DNA of 64,000 bases from Balaenoptera acutorostrata (Eukaryota; Chordata; Mammalia; Artiodactyla; Balaenopteridae): NCBI RefSeq assembly GCF_949987535.1, contig NC_080069.1:45063269-45127268 (forward strand), in the 5' to 3' direction. The position numbers were made by a program, and so were the translations under genes. The notes beneath the pieces were generated by a model. The model had not been told where the DNA came from. It saw nothing but the letters and a program-made list of their open reading frames with translations, and ran no database searches. Positions 23,251 through 34,780 of this stretch are shown in pieces (positions within the stretch are counted from its first letter, which is position 1; every line of letters starts with the position of its first letter).

Positions 23251-24189
23251 GAGTGATGTGTAACAGAATAGCCGTCAAACCAACAGTAGGCCAAAGGCCT
23301 CCTAATCCCAGTCCGCTGCTGTTTTATTTACACAGCAATGTCCCCCATATTATGAGAACTTTCCACATTCTACAGTTAGGGTGTGCCACCTGTGCAGTTT
23401 CATAGGGCTCCATGCTAAGCAGCGCCTCATGATGGGGGTTTAATGCTCTATGGTTGACATCTTGAAATTCATAGTTATTTTGTCTTTGAGTTTACGTTTT
23501 GTAGTTGAAGTCCAATGGGACAAAGGAGCACGGGTAGAGGGAGAGCTTGGAGTCTTGGCTCACACATGGTCTTGCCTCCTGCAGCTTCCCCCCCTTCCTA
23601 GGATAGATAGTTGGCCCCCTGCTACCAACCCTTGATGCCCCAGGCTCTGCTTGGCCTCCTTTTCCCCATCTCTGCCCCAGACCTCTGCCAGCCTCCACCA
23701 AGAGTGGTGACAAGGTTGAACTGGGGAGAGGAGGCTCATATCCCTCCAGGATCCTCCTCCCCTGTGGAGACCTGAGTGTGCATGTGGGGAGAATTAGGGT
23801 TGAGAGTGTCCTGTGGTGTCCCCGGGCATGGCATGATGGCAGCGTCCTCACACCAGCATAGCAGTACGATGGCTTGACAGGGACTTCTCATCCTACCCCC
23901 AGCCACATACAAAGCTTGTCTCTGAGCAGAGGTTTAGATCCCTTGGGGTTGCCCACATGTCATGGATTTGAAAGCTATTCTAATTATATATAATATCTAA
24001 TATCATGTTACATATAATTAGCATATCTTTCTAATTTCAGGGAACGCTCTAGTTACACATGCAAAACAGTCTAAAATTTAAACCTACCTCCAATGATTCT
24101 AAAGTTGTTAAGCCTGCCTTTAAGGTTCCCTACTAAATAACTTGGTACCCTGAGTTAGGAAAAGTTTTGCTCATCTTAATTTACTTCAT
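23251..24189. other. Unique-looking DNA with a GC-richer patch
   Basis: At 23,500-23,900 the sequence is GC-rich and carries a 119-codon minus frame (23492-23851). It is Pro/Gly/Arg/Ser-rich with no recognised domain. 'gtttaatgctctatggttga' near 23438 looks like part of a dispersed repeat, but I cannot name the family. Confidence 0.35.
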
Positions 24190-27010
24190 GTGCACAATAT
24201 CTTCAACAAGCACAATAAATTGGTTTATTTGCTGCAGCTTTGCCTGTCTGAAATATCCACCTCTTCCAGAGTTTTGGTCATTTTTCTATTTCACCTTGGA
24301 GTGTTTTGGTAGATTGTAGCTTTCCAGGAATTGGTCCATTTCATCAAAGTTGTCAACATCATGTGCATAGAGTTGTTTGTACTAATACCTTACTATCCTT
24401 TTAATGTCTGTGTGGTATGTAGTGATAGCTCCCAGTTTGCTTCTCAAATTAGTTGTTTGTATGTCTTTCTTTCCTGTCAGTTTTACTGGAGATTGGTCAA
24501 GATAATTGGCCTTTTTAAAAAACGAGGTTTTATGTTCATTGATTTTTTTGTTATTTTTTTCTGTGTCCAGTGTCATTGATCTGCTCTTATTTTATTTCCT
24601 TCATTCTGCTTGCTTTGGGATTATTTTGCTCTTCTTTTTCTCTGATTTCTTTATGTGGGAGCTTAGATGATTAATTTGCGACCTTTCTTATCTTCTAATA
24701 TAATGCAGCTTCTTTAGCTGCATTCCACAAATTTTGATATGCTGTACATTCATTTTTGATCAGTTCAAAACATTTTCTAATTTCCCTTGAGACTGCCTCT
24801 TTGGCTCACTCATTTAGACTCAGTTGACAGATGATGTTAGTTTTTCTATATTTTTATTGATTTTCTATCTACCAGTTTCATCTGTTTCTGAAAGAGGAAT
24901 GTTAACATATCGAACTATAACTTTCAATTTATCTATTTCTCCTTTTATTTTTGTCAGCTTTTGCTTCATGCAATTTGAAGCTCTCGTGTTACGTGTATAT
25001 ACATTTAGGATTGTTATTTTTCTTGGTGAATTAAACCTTTTATCATTATGTGATTTCCCTCTTTTTTCCTCATGCATTTTCTTTGCTTTGAAGTATACTT
25101 TTTTATGATATTACTATAACTACTTTAACTTTCTTCTTATTAGTGGTTGCATGATACATCTTTTTCAACTTTTTTACTTTTACTATACCTATGCATTATA
25201 TTTGAAGTGATTTCTTATGGATAACATATCGTTTGTTCATATTTTATTTTTAATCATTTGTGACAATCTCTGCCTTTTAATTGATGTGCTTAGATGTCTT
25301 ACATTTAATGTAATTATTTATATATTTTGACAGGTCTGCCATTTTATTATTTGTTATCTGAATGTCCCCTCTGTTTTAAAATCTTCGACTTCTTAATTTT
25401 TTAGATTATATGAAAATTTCTAGTATCCCTTTTAACATTTCTTTTAGTTTTTTAAAACTACATCTCAGTATGTTTTTAGTGATTTTTCTAAAGCCTTACA
25501 ATCTATTTACTTATCTTCTCACAGTCGATTTTAAATTAGTATTTTACTGCTTCAAATTGAATGTAGAAAACTTACTGCCATATAGATTCAGGAATCTTCT
25601 CCCTTTATGTTGTTGTTTCATGTATATTACAAGTTATATACATTAAAAAAGCCTATCAGGCAATGTTTTAATTTATGCTTTCAACCATTGTATTTATTTT
25701 AACAAATTTAAGAGGAAAAAATATATTTAGTCACATATTTACCAATTCTGTTGCTCTTCCTTCATTTCTGAAGTTACAAGTTTCCCTCTGATATGATTTC
25801 TCTCTTTATTAACAACTTCCGTTTGCATTTGTTCTAGAGCAGGTGTGCCAATGATAAATTCTCTTATTTTTTATTTATCTGAGAATGTCTTTATTTCATC
25901 TTCACTCCTAAAGAATATTTTCACTGGATATAGAATTCGAGGTTGACAGTTCTTTTCTATAAATTCTTTGAAACTGTTATCCTACTACTTTCTGGCCTCC
26001 TTGGTTTCTGATGATTGTATTTCAAATTACTGATTCCCTACATATAATATGCTGTTTTCCTCTGACTGCTTTTGTGCATGTGAAGGGGGTGGTAGAATTT
26101 GGTTTTCATCAGTTTGATTGTGATATGTCTGGGCATGAACTTCTTTGAGTTTATCGTGTTTGGGTTTTACTGAGCTTTATGAGCCTATAAGTTTATGTAT
26201 CTTGCAAAGTTTTCAGACATTACTTCTTTAAAATTTTTTTTCTAAACTACCCTCCTTGTTTCCCCCTTCTGAGATTCTGATGACATGAAAATTAAACTTT
26301 TGGCATTTTACACAATTCCATGGGGAGAGGGGTGGATCATTTTTTTTTTCAATATTTTTTCTCTGTTGTTCAAATTAGATCATTTCTGTTGATCTAGGTT
26401 TAAGTTCACTGACTCTTCCTTTAGTCACCTCTATTCTGCTGTTGAGTCCATCAGGTGTATTTTAAATTTTGGTTCTTGTGTTTTTCGGTTCTAAACTTTT
26501 CATTTTGTTAAATTTATACCTTTTATTTGCATGCTGAGATGATCTGTCCCTCCATTTGTTTCAAGTGTGTTGGCCCTTAGCTCTTGTAGCATGGTTATCA
26601 AGGCTACTTTGAAAGTCTTTGCATCATAATTCCAACATTTGGGTCACCTTTGGGGCCACCTTTGTACTGGTGTCTGTTGATTGTCTTTTCCTTTGTGAGT
26701 TGGTGAGGTTTTCTCCATTCTTCACATAGCAAGTAATTTTGTGTTATATGCTGGATATTTTGAATATTATGTTAATAGATTCTTGCATCTTGTTTAAAGC
26801 GTATAGAAACTGTTAATATTTTCCTTTGTTTTAGCAGGCAATCAATTAAATTAACTTCAGACCACAAGTTCTAACCCATGTCTTGTGGTCTATGGATCCA
26901 ACTCAGTTCATTTTTCACATTACAGTATTATTTAGACCTGTTTTGATTGCCCAGTCTGGGACCTGCACAGTGTTCTACTCTGTATTTGTTAGCAAAGCTT
27001 TGGTATTTGT
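24190..27010 (-). pseudogene. Old L1 LINE, long antisense segment (5' part and ORF2 N-terminal region)
   Basis: About 2.8 kb of antisense L1. 'tttccaggaattggtccatt' near 24321 is the antisense of the ORF2 inter-domain region. 'agattggtcaagataattgg' near 24490 continues it, and 'gtggttgcatgatacatctt' near 25143 corresponds to the upstream endonuclease region. 26,000-27,000 reads into the L1 5' region. Numerous stops and indels leave no intact frame. Small plus-strand frames over this interval are shadows. The left limit is clearer than the right, where L1 5' sequences are poorly conserved. Confidence 0.6.
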
Positions 27011-27204
27011 TTATGTCAGATCCATACAGATTGAGAATGAGCCCTCTCCTCAATATCTCTGACAGTCTCTAGTTCCCATAGGGCCCCTCTTCTAGGTCTG
27101 ATGGCTGGAAACCTAGGGCTTTAGTTTCCCTTTTTCCCATGCACTTCGACAGTTGAATATGCCTCCAGAACCAAGCAGTAGGAAGATAGAGACAAAAAGC
27201 ATTA

Positions 27205-27295
27205 GGAGTCTTTTCAACAAATGGGGCTTGGCAACTGGATAGCTACATGCAAAAGAATAAAGTTGGGCCCCTACCTCACATTGTTTTATTATAGG
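27205..27295 (+). mobile_element. Short L1 ORF2 fragment (sense)
   Basis: 'cttttcaacaaatggggctt' then 'gcaactggatagctacatgc' and 'gggcccctacctcacattgt' correspond to L1 ORF2 C-terminal coding in sense orientation. This is opposite to the neighbouring long antisense L1. It may be a separate insertion or an inversion. Confidence 0.65.
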
Positions 27296-27529
27296 TGATT
27301 AGTAGTTGAGTTGGCTTGTTCACTGGGGGGAGTTTCAAACATAAATATGTGAAAATCTTTTAAACCTTCCAGTCTTCTCTTCAGGCATGGAGGTAAGGTG
27401 GTGGTAAAATATTCTGGTCTTCTGGGAGCTGGTTGGATGAGGGGAGCTAAAGGCCCCACCATTTAGTGTAAAGACATCCTGGAATTCTACCATGCATCAT
27501 GCAGTAGCCCTGCAAACTTTTCTGTAAGT

Positions 27530-27557
27530 CTCTCTCTCTCTTTTTTTTTTTTTTTTT
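27530..27557. repeat. (TC)n(T)17 tract
   Basis: TC dinucleotides running into an uninterrupted T17 run at 27541-27557. It is similar to a degenerated retroposon tail, but no element was recognised beside it. Confidence 0.85.
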
Positions 27558-29799
27558 ATATATGGACCTTTTTTCCTGCCTCTTTGATGTTGGTTGTCCA
27601 GAACTTGTCCAGGTCAATTTCTTCAGAGAGTAAAAATTTGACCCCCTGCCTAAGAATGGGGTACAGTTGGCTTTCAGAAGTAAGAGAGAGGATCAGGTGT
27701 TCTAATTGCTTCCTATTTATATATTTTTTTAACCAGTTTGATCCTTGCCCACTGAAGAACATTGTGCCAATGGTCAGGGGTGAATATTCTCACTTGTCAT
27801 TAGTATTTCTGTCTGGAGGTACTTAGGTTGGGTTCCTCCTGCCTTGATAAATCAGTTATTTCTCTCCATGTCTCCCCATATAAAAGTCTCTTATGCTACT
27901 ATTTTTTTTTTCCTCTTGTATTTGTCTATGTGAACTTAAAACTCTGTTTTATTCCTATAATATCATTTAATGTGTTCTTAGGAGAGAAAGGCAATAAACA
28001 AGATTTTTTAATATGGCATGTTTAACTAGAGGTTTAATGTATTGTTTTATTTAAATAAATCAGAGATAACTTAGAACTGATAAAGGCCAAAGAATGCCTT
28101 GATCCTTAGTATTAAACTTTATCTTTCCAAGTTAGATAATGCAGCTAGGAGAATAATGATGAAACCACCCTCCCCCAGTTCTCTGAGGAGGTTTAAGGAA
28201 TGAATGAGTCAATGAGAGATAAGTCCCTACATCTGATGCATTATTTTGGGTGAGATGGTCCTGTGGGGAAGTGGCTCTGTTCTAATGGAAAATGTGAAGT
28301 GTGAAAATGAATCCATGAAAGGAATGAATTATGGTTATAGATAAGGTTGCTAAAATTTGCACATCCTTTCTGTTTGAAGGGTATCTTTGTACTCAACCTG
28401 ACCCATTGGAGTTTTCTTGCATAAGAGCCTTGGCGGGGACCCAGCAGCCATAAGTAATTTATGGCCTAAGAATGGTAATTTATGGCCTAAGAGTGGTAAT
28501 TTATATCACATCCATCATCTTCTACCTCATTCCAAGGGAAGAATGTCCTGACCATGAGAGAATCCTGGCCCAGGACCAGGGAGCAGGGCTGATGTATAAT
28601 ATTCTAGTATCCACATTATGTAAGTGAACTAAGTAAGGTTAAAATAGGGCATCATTAATGCATTTGGTTATTTTAGGAGACATCTGTAATATACCACCTA
28701 AAGTTATACAAACTCTGTGAGGGATCTTGATGGTAACTTCTGGTTGCCTTAAGCATCTCTGTTCTGCTGTTCTATTAACATGTAAATAGAGTTGTTCTGT
28801 GACTTGTTTGTGGTGGTTTGAACAAAGCATTTCACTTTCAGTCACCAAAATGGAACTGCTGGAAAGCTGTTCTCCAAGATTGATGACAGTGAAGGACATG
28901 GGCTTCAGCAAGGGAATTAGGAAGTACAGCTATGACTGTCTCAGGTTTGCAGAACATTTACCTCTGAGATAAAATCTTGGTTTTTATTTTCAAGGATATC
29001 TTAGAGTAGGCAAAGGTAATGCAATTTATTCTCAGAGGAAGTACACAGTGATAAAACAATGGCAACAGTTAAAAGGTGCCCTTAACCATTTTCATATAAA
29101 GGGAAGGCTGAAAAGGCTTAGTTCATTCATTTATGTTGTCATTATAAAATGTCTTGGTAGCCAAGGTTCATGAATGTAAATTGCTGGGGAAGCAATTGAC
29201 ATAATTAATGGAGGAGAAAATGTTCTTTTAAAAATGTTCCCACAATCAGAGTTTGGATATAGTGTTCTTTGAAATATGTGAATGTTGGTGTACAAATTTG
29301 ACCTGGAGATATTTTTTTCCCTCTTATGCATCCATTGGGCATAAATGAGTATTAGACTCTACACCCACCTTGTTAATTTAGAACAATGCTGTGTCTATGA
29401 CATAAGTAGTGCCTGGGCATTTATAAATTTTGATCATCACATCATATCTCAGACATTACTTAAATAGTTAAAATAAATTTCCAGGCAAAAGTGACACAAT
29501 TTAAAACATGATGGCAAACTTATGAAATTGTCAATTTATTTTCTTTTACAAGTGTCCATGACAAAATCAAACACAGAAAAATATCTCAAAGTCTACTTCA
29601 CTTCTGTAGAGGCTTGATGCCATTTTATAGCAATGATTATAAAAAATAATCTGTTAAAATTAATAATGTATTTTATCATAAATAATTTTGACAAATACTA
29701 TGCTCAAAATGTAATATTTACAGCTGAGATTCAAAATATAATTGAAGCTAAATTGGCTTTGTCTATCAATTTTATATTTAAAAGCATTGTTGGAAAATG
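27558..29799. other. Mostly unique-looking DNA
   Basis: Contains a 21-bp minisatellite (separate entry) and several frames shorter than 95 codons on both strands with no recognisable domain. No repeat family recognised. Confidence 0.35.
28454..28504. repeat. 21-bp tandem repeat, 2.4 copies
   Basis: Units begin at 28454 and 28475 with 'gtaatttatggcctaag', followed by a partial third copy at 28496-28504. The two full units differ at one position. Confidence 0.9.
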
Positions 29800-29920
29800 G
29801 AGTTAATAATAGTACCTACCTTATAGGGTTGTTATAACATTTCAATGATTAGTTCATGCAAAATGCTTAAAACAGTGCCTGAAGCATACATAGTAAACAC
29901 TGAATAAATTGTATTTATTA
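29800..29920 (+). mobile_element. MIR SINE 3' part
   Basis: 'taatagtacctaccttatag' and 'aaaatgcttaaaacagtgcc' give a sense MIR 3' half. Confidence 0.7.
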
Positions 29921-29970
29921 TATTATTAACAATATAACTTACAGTTAGCCTGACAGTTACAGTTAGAGTT

Positions 29971-30287
29971 TAATATGTTTTTTTTTTAATTTATTTTTAT
30001 TTTTATTTATTTATTTATGGCTGTGTTGGGTCTTCGTTTCTGTGCGAGGGCTTTCTCTAGTTGCGGCAAGTGGGGACCACTCTTCATCGCGGTGTGCGGG
30101 CCCCTCACTATCGCGGCCTCTCTTGTTGCGGAGCACAGGCTCCAGACGCGCAGGCTCAGTAATTGTGGCTCACGGGCCCAGTTGCTCCGCGGCATGTGGG
30201 ATCTTCCCAGACCAGGGCTCGAACCCGTGTCCCCCGCAATGGCAGGCAGATTCTCAACCACTGCGCCACCAGGGAAGCCCTAATATG
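29971..30287 (-). mobile_element. CHR-type tRNA-Glu SINE, antisense, plus target duplications
   Basis: T-rich tail at left (from about 29978), tRNA-like head ending 'agggaagccc' at 30280, flanked by 'taatatg' at 29971-29977 and 30281-30287. About 300 bp, and it keeps more CpGs than the 12.8-kb copy. The body is the short form without the repeated 'cagtagttg' blocks. Four overlapping open frames here (up to 104 codons) are SINE-derived. Confidence 0.93.
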
Positions 30288-30289
30288 GT

Positions 30290-32330
30290 TTTATACTTCA
30301 CTCTTAAACCATTTTGGCACTTGTTTGACTTTCCTATACTTAGATTAAGCTCTTAATCTTCATTTAAAAGCCTGGGATTACATCTTTCATCCCAGTAAAT
30401 ACTTCCTCCACCTTTACAAATGTAGTGAATGCTTTATCAATCCCAAGTATTCTCTATAGCTATAATCTGGTAGCTGGGTTCCATAAATAAAAATCAAAAC
30501 TTACAGAAAATCACCGATTAAATATACCACAACTACATCACAAGAGTAGACACTTTTTTCAAGGACATGTGTATGGTGAACAGTGTTTTCAAATACAGTT
30601 TTACCTTAGCATTTTCTTTTCACATTCTCCACTAAGTAAATGTTAAAGGCAAATTTTGTTAATGTGAGGTTCTCATACAGAAAGTTTATAATGAATATCA
30701 ACTGGCACAAAAACTAATAAAAGATTATTAGATGCTTTATTCCCACAAAACCCGCATACAAAATAGAATGATTCATACTCCTCAGACTTAGTTCTTATGT
30801 GTCATAAGTAGTGAGATTAGTGGAGACCAAATCCCTAAGACCAAAGTCAAATTGAATTTGGGATACAGTAAAATGAGGGTATCGTTATCTCCATTACTTC
30901 AGATTCTCTTAAAATTAAACTTAAAAAATATATATAGCTGCTTAAGTTTAGGATTGCTCTACTGTAGGTCCACCAAATTGTCCTTTAATTCAGCTCCTCT
31001 CTGTGGAATCTAGTCCCATCTTTTTTGGGAAAGTGAGTGATGCTGCCAAATGCTCAGCCTTTACAAAATCTTGCTCCCCAGGAATTCGGCTTCTTCCGCT
31101 ATGTTTCTCTGATCAATAGGGTATGCCTTAACCAACTCTAAAAATTCAGAAATTGTGTGTTGACAGCTGAGTCCTCAAAGCACCTGAACTTTTGGGTGGG
31201 TAAATTTGAGTTTACTGATTTTTTACTGAGCTTACTGATCCTGTTAGCAGCCCTTTATTTTATGACTGCCTTCTCTATACCTGGGCCTGGCTGTCTGGGT
31301 TAGTCCATGTTGAGTGGATATATCCCTTTACCCTTACTCTTATAGAAGTCAACACTTTGACTAGAGGTAGATTTACCTGGAGGGCAATTGAGCTTAAGTT
31401 AGGGTCTCTCACTTACACAGTCCCTGCCTGTACTATGACAAGGGCTGAGAGTTGTCAAGTGTCCTACATGAAGAAGGAACACTTGGATATAACCAGGCAG
31501 CATCTATGTAAGGATTTCTGGTTACTTGTCCAAAAACACCTAAGAAGAAGACCTGGATCCCTAACAGCCCAGTCATTTCTTATTATTCCTTTTCTTATCT
31601 CAATAAATATTCAAGTTTGTACCTAATTTTGTGTTCTTTTGCTTAAAGACAACCCCCGCTGCAATTAGCTTAAGCTTCACGCAGGCCTCACACAACCTGG
31701 ATCTGCCCCTGCTTTTGGCATTACCTATTATTTTTGTAGCCTGCAATGTTCCTACCTTGTTAACTGGCAGGTGTGTGTTAGGAGGATGCCTCCCTTCATG
31801 TTACTCACTTCACACTTGGGGATACATCAGCTGTGCAAGAACTTGTACTAGTTGTCTACACTTGACCTCCAGTAGGTTTTGTCTGGGACCACCTACTGCA
31901 TCCCCTCCTCCTTAATTGGTTTAATGGTGACATATTACCTGGTTGCTCACTTTCTTTTTTCTTCTGATTCTTGTCTCAGCTTCCTGGACTGTTTAGCTTT
32001 TAATTTCTTCCCCATAGAACACTCTTTGATGAGAAATGTTACTCGGGAATCTTGGTGACTGTCTTAATCTGTGAAACAATTGGAATTCATGGAGCATTCC
32101 CTATAGAAACACCTTTTTATATAAGAAGGTATTTAGTTCTCCAGCCTCAACAATTTCCATATCTTTGGAACACAATCTACTTAAATATGCAAAGGCAGTG
32201 TCCCTTCTGTGCTCTGGTTCATCTTGAAAACTGAATTCTCTGACTAAATTCTTCCATAAAAAGACAAAGGCCGTCATATTAGGTTAAAAAACAAAATCGG
32301 CCAATGTGCTGTTCACAAGAAACTCGGTTC
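30290..32330. other. About 2 kb of unique-looking DNA
   Basis: Frames at 31357-31626 and 31631-31915 (plus) lack domains. No repeat identified with confidence, though 'cctggagggcaattgagctt' near 31377 looks like a dispersed repeat that I cannot name. It ends at the target duplication of the outer LTR. Confidence 0.35.
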
Positions 32331-33329
32331 AGACTGTAGGGGAGGAAACATCTTCTTCTCCCCTTCTAGCTCTTTGGCTGGCTTAATAATTAAATTGACA
32401 AAAAACAGATTAATAGAAGAAAGACAAACAAAAGTTTAATAACATGCGTATGTTGCAGGAAGGGGGGTCCCTTCCAGGGCCTGAGAGTGGGCTCTTGTCT
32501 AACACTCAGAAATGACAAAGCAAGAGACTTTATTGGGAAGGGGTGCCCAGGCGGAGAGCAGCAGGGTTAGGGAACCCAGGAGGACTGCTCTGCCACGTGA
32601 CTTGCAGTCTCAGGTTTTATGGTGATGGGGTTAGATTCCGGGTTGTCTCTGGCCAATCATTCTGACTCAGGGTCCTTCCTGGTGGTGCGTGCAGCCGCTC
32701 AGACAAGATGGATTCCAACAAGAAGGATTCTGGGAGGTTGGTAGGACATATGGACTGGCGTCTCCTCTCTCCTTCTGACCTTTTACAAATTCTTTGGGTT
32801 GGTGGTAGCTTGTTAGTTCCGTGTTCCTTACCAGGACCTCCTGTTGTAAGATAACTCATGTAAGTGGTTACTATTGTGCCTGGCCAGGGCTGGCGATTTT
32901 GGTCAGTGATTCCCCTAACACATACATGGGAGAAACCAGGGAAAACTGAGTAACTCTCCAATAAAATAGAAGCCTTCACCTTAAAATACTATCTTTAGCT
33001 AACATCAAAAGAAGATGTTGGGGATGGGTAGTCAGTTACAGAGAAAAGCACAATAAACCAAGGGTAAGGTTGTTAAGCAAATTTAAGTCATTGCCTTCTC
33101 CACTGATAATAGTTTCTAGAGATAAGTCATCCCCCTCTTCCCAGTACAGCAGGGAGACACCCTACAAATAAAGATTTCCCTTATACATGTAAATTTCTCT
33201 TACAGGTAACGTCTACTCAGTTTTCAAACTTCTCCTATGTCTGCAGTTTCTTAAAAATAATCAGCCTAAAATAATCAATATGCCAAAGAGACATGATTTG
33301 GGGTGGCAAATTCTGCTCCCCTGTAAGAC
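32331..33329 (-). mobile_element. Outer solo LTR (ERV1-like), interrupted by a second LTR
   Basis: The element spans 32335-33325 with exact 4-bp duplications 'agac' at 32331-32334 and 33326-33329. Ends are 'tgtaggggagg' at left and 'gctcccctgta' at right, near-inverted repeats of each other. The right terminal base pair is mutated from the canonical TG...CA. On the minus strand an ATTAAA polyadenylation motif lies at 32435-32440. Removing the 470-bp inner LTR and one 4-bp duplication leaves about 517 bp, a normal solo-LTR size. The U5-like end resembles MER4/MER50-type ERV1 LTRs from memory. Confidence 0.8.
32447..32924 (-). mobile_element. Inner solo LTR (ERV1-like), 470 bp
   Basis: Perfect terminal 'tgtt...aaca' at 32451 and 32920, flanked by 'cgta' (32447-32450) and 'cata' (32921-32924). 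These 4-bp duplications differ by one transition consistent with CpG decay. On the minus strand there is a TATA-like 'ataaaacctg' at 32611-32620 and an AATAAA signal at 32529-32534, in the correct order and spacing for U3-R-U5. A 120-codon minus frame here is LTR sequence. No internal region, hence solo by LTR-LTR recombination. Confidence 0.88.
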
Positions 33330-33740
33330 CAAGTGATAAAGAATGGCTGAAGATAATGGGATTAATGAAGAGCTACAAGGCAAATGTAAATATTAGAAAA
33401 GGCAAGAATGTCAGTATTCCATCAGAAAAGCTTAGATATAAGATTAAAAGCAATAAGCAGTGTAAAGAGAGATGTTTTTAAATTATAATAGGCACAATTC
33501 CTATTGATGCAACAATCATAACCCAGTATGCATTTAGTAGCAAAAGAAAATATTTTAGAAATGTAAGGAAAATATATTAGAAATGTAAATAGATATTGAT
33601 AAAAATCAAGTTATAGTATAAATTTGGTAAAATTATTAGGGTTAAAGGTCAAAACAGGTAAGGAAATTGAAAAAGTAAGCAGCATTGATAAACTATAATG
33701 TGCGTGTGTGTGCGCACGTGTACATAAACACATGCCCATT
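33330..33740. other. A-rich DNA between two LTRs
   Basis: Contains a local near-repeat ('ttagaaatgtaa' at about 33554 and 33577) and a TG-rich run at 33701-33722. No gene seen. Confidence 0.4.
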
Positions 33741-34194
33741 TGTCAACTAAAAGAATTGCAGAACCTTAAAGTTGAGAATTATGTTTTATTCAGTGGATAT
33801 ACTGAAGACTTAAGCCCGGGAGATAGTTTCTCAGATAACTGTGAGGGACTGTTCTGAAGAGGTAAGGGGGGAGCCAGGATATATAGGAGTTTTTGCGAAA
33901 AAAAACCCCAAAAAACAGGCAGTTGGAACATCCAAAAATTAGTGTTAATTAAAGAAAATCAGACCTCTCAGTTAATTAATTTAGTGCTTTTCTATGTATG
34001 GGAAGATGCAAGAGTCTGGGATCATTAAAATTATTCCTTTGATATGCACCGTAACTATCTAGGGTCAGTATCCTGTTTTGTCTATCCTGAACCCTCAGGG
34101 TGTGTCATTGTGGGCAGCTGAAATGGCTGATGGCTTGATGGCTGCAACATCCTTTGTTTATTGATATGGTAGGCGACATTCTTTGTCCACAACA
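33741..34194 (-). mobile_element. Cetartiodactyl-type ERV LTR, solo
   Basis: Spans 'tgtcaactaaaagaattgc' at 33741 to 'ctttgtccacaaca' at 34194, TG...CA, 454 bp. On the minus strand a 'ctatatatcctggc' TATA box lies near 33878. An AATAAAA polyadenylation signal at about 33785-33791 lies roughly 90 bp downstream of it. It resembles LTRs that I remember from ruminant and pig genomes. No matching flanking duplication was found, so it may be diverged or rearranged. Confidence 0.65.
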
Positions 34195-34199
34195 TATAT

Positions 34200-34316
34200 A
34201 CTACCCACTTTTCTTTTTTTTTTTTTTTTTTCCACTGTAACAGCTCCTTTACTTTGCAGTGAAAATTGATTTGTATATTCTTTTCCTCTGAGTCCTTGTG
34301 ACTACCCACTTTTCTT
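34200..34316 (-). mobile_element. 85-bp poly(A) retro-insert of unknown origin with 16-bp target duplications
   Basis: Exact 16-bp duplications 'actacccacttttctt' at 34200-34215 and 34301-34316 enclose 34216-34300. The insert starts with a T-run on the plus strand, so it is an antisense poly(A) tail. It then has about 67 bp of non-repeat sequence ('ccactgtaacagctccttta' start). This is the structure of an L1-mobilised RNA, 5'-truncated. I could not identify the parent RNA. The 75-codon minus frame across it is incidental. Confidence 0.9.
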
Positions 34317-34389
34317 ATGTCAATGTAAAAAGAATATAATGTATTTGGTTGAAAAGAAAGCTTTGTATTTAAAAAGTAGAGATTTTATA

Positions 34390-34780
34390 GGTCTTATTCT
34401 TTGATAATAAATCAAAACACATAAACGTATTTCTAAAAAGATTAACATTCTTGAATATTCATGAATCAAAGAGGAAAATACAAAATATATAGAAACAAAT
34501 ATAGCAAAAGCTATATTCAGAGGAAATGTATAGCTTAAAATATAAAGAATAAAGGCAATTAGTACTCATTTTAAGAAGTTAATAAAAAGAACAATAAGAT
34601 AAATCAAAAAAAATCTGGAGAGAAGAGATAATGGTAAGACAAAATTAATGGAAAGGAAAACAAAAACATAGTAGAAATAATATACTATAACACTCTTTGA
34701 AAAGAAATAAAATAGAAAAACTGCTGTGAGCATGATTAAGAAAAAAGAGAGGTCAAAAACATATAAGATTAAGAATGAGG
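34390..34780 (+). pseudogene. Old L1 ORF2 relic, left part
   Basis: Diverged sense L1-like sequence ('ttcagaggaaatgtatagct' near 34515), interrupted at 34781 by a younger L1. It resumes after the duplication at 36454. Frame destroyed. Confidence 0.5.

Noticed and set aside
23492..23851. 119-codon minus frame
   Set aside because: Pro/Gly/Arg-rich with no domain, overlapped by a plus-strand frame. Composition bias in a GC-richer patch is the simpler explanation.
32617..32979. 120-codon minus frame
   Set aside because: It lies across the inner LTR and its junction with the outer LTR. It has no retroviral protein motif and LTRs are non-coding.
34216..34300. Identification of the 85-bp insert as U6, a Y RNA or an H/ACA snoRNA
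   Set aside because: It does not match the U6 or Y RNA sequences that I know. An 'aca' near the 3' end alone is not enough for an H/ACA assignment, so the origin is left open.
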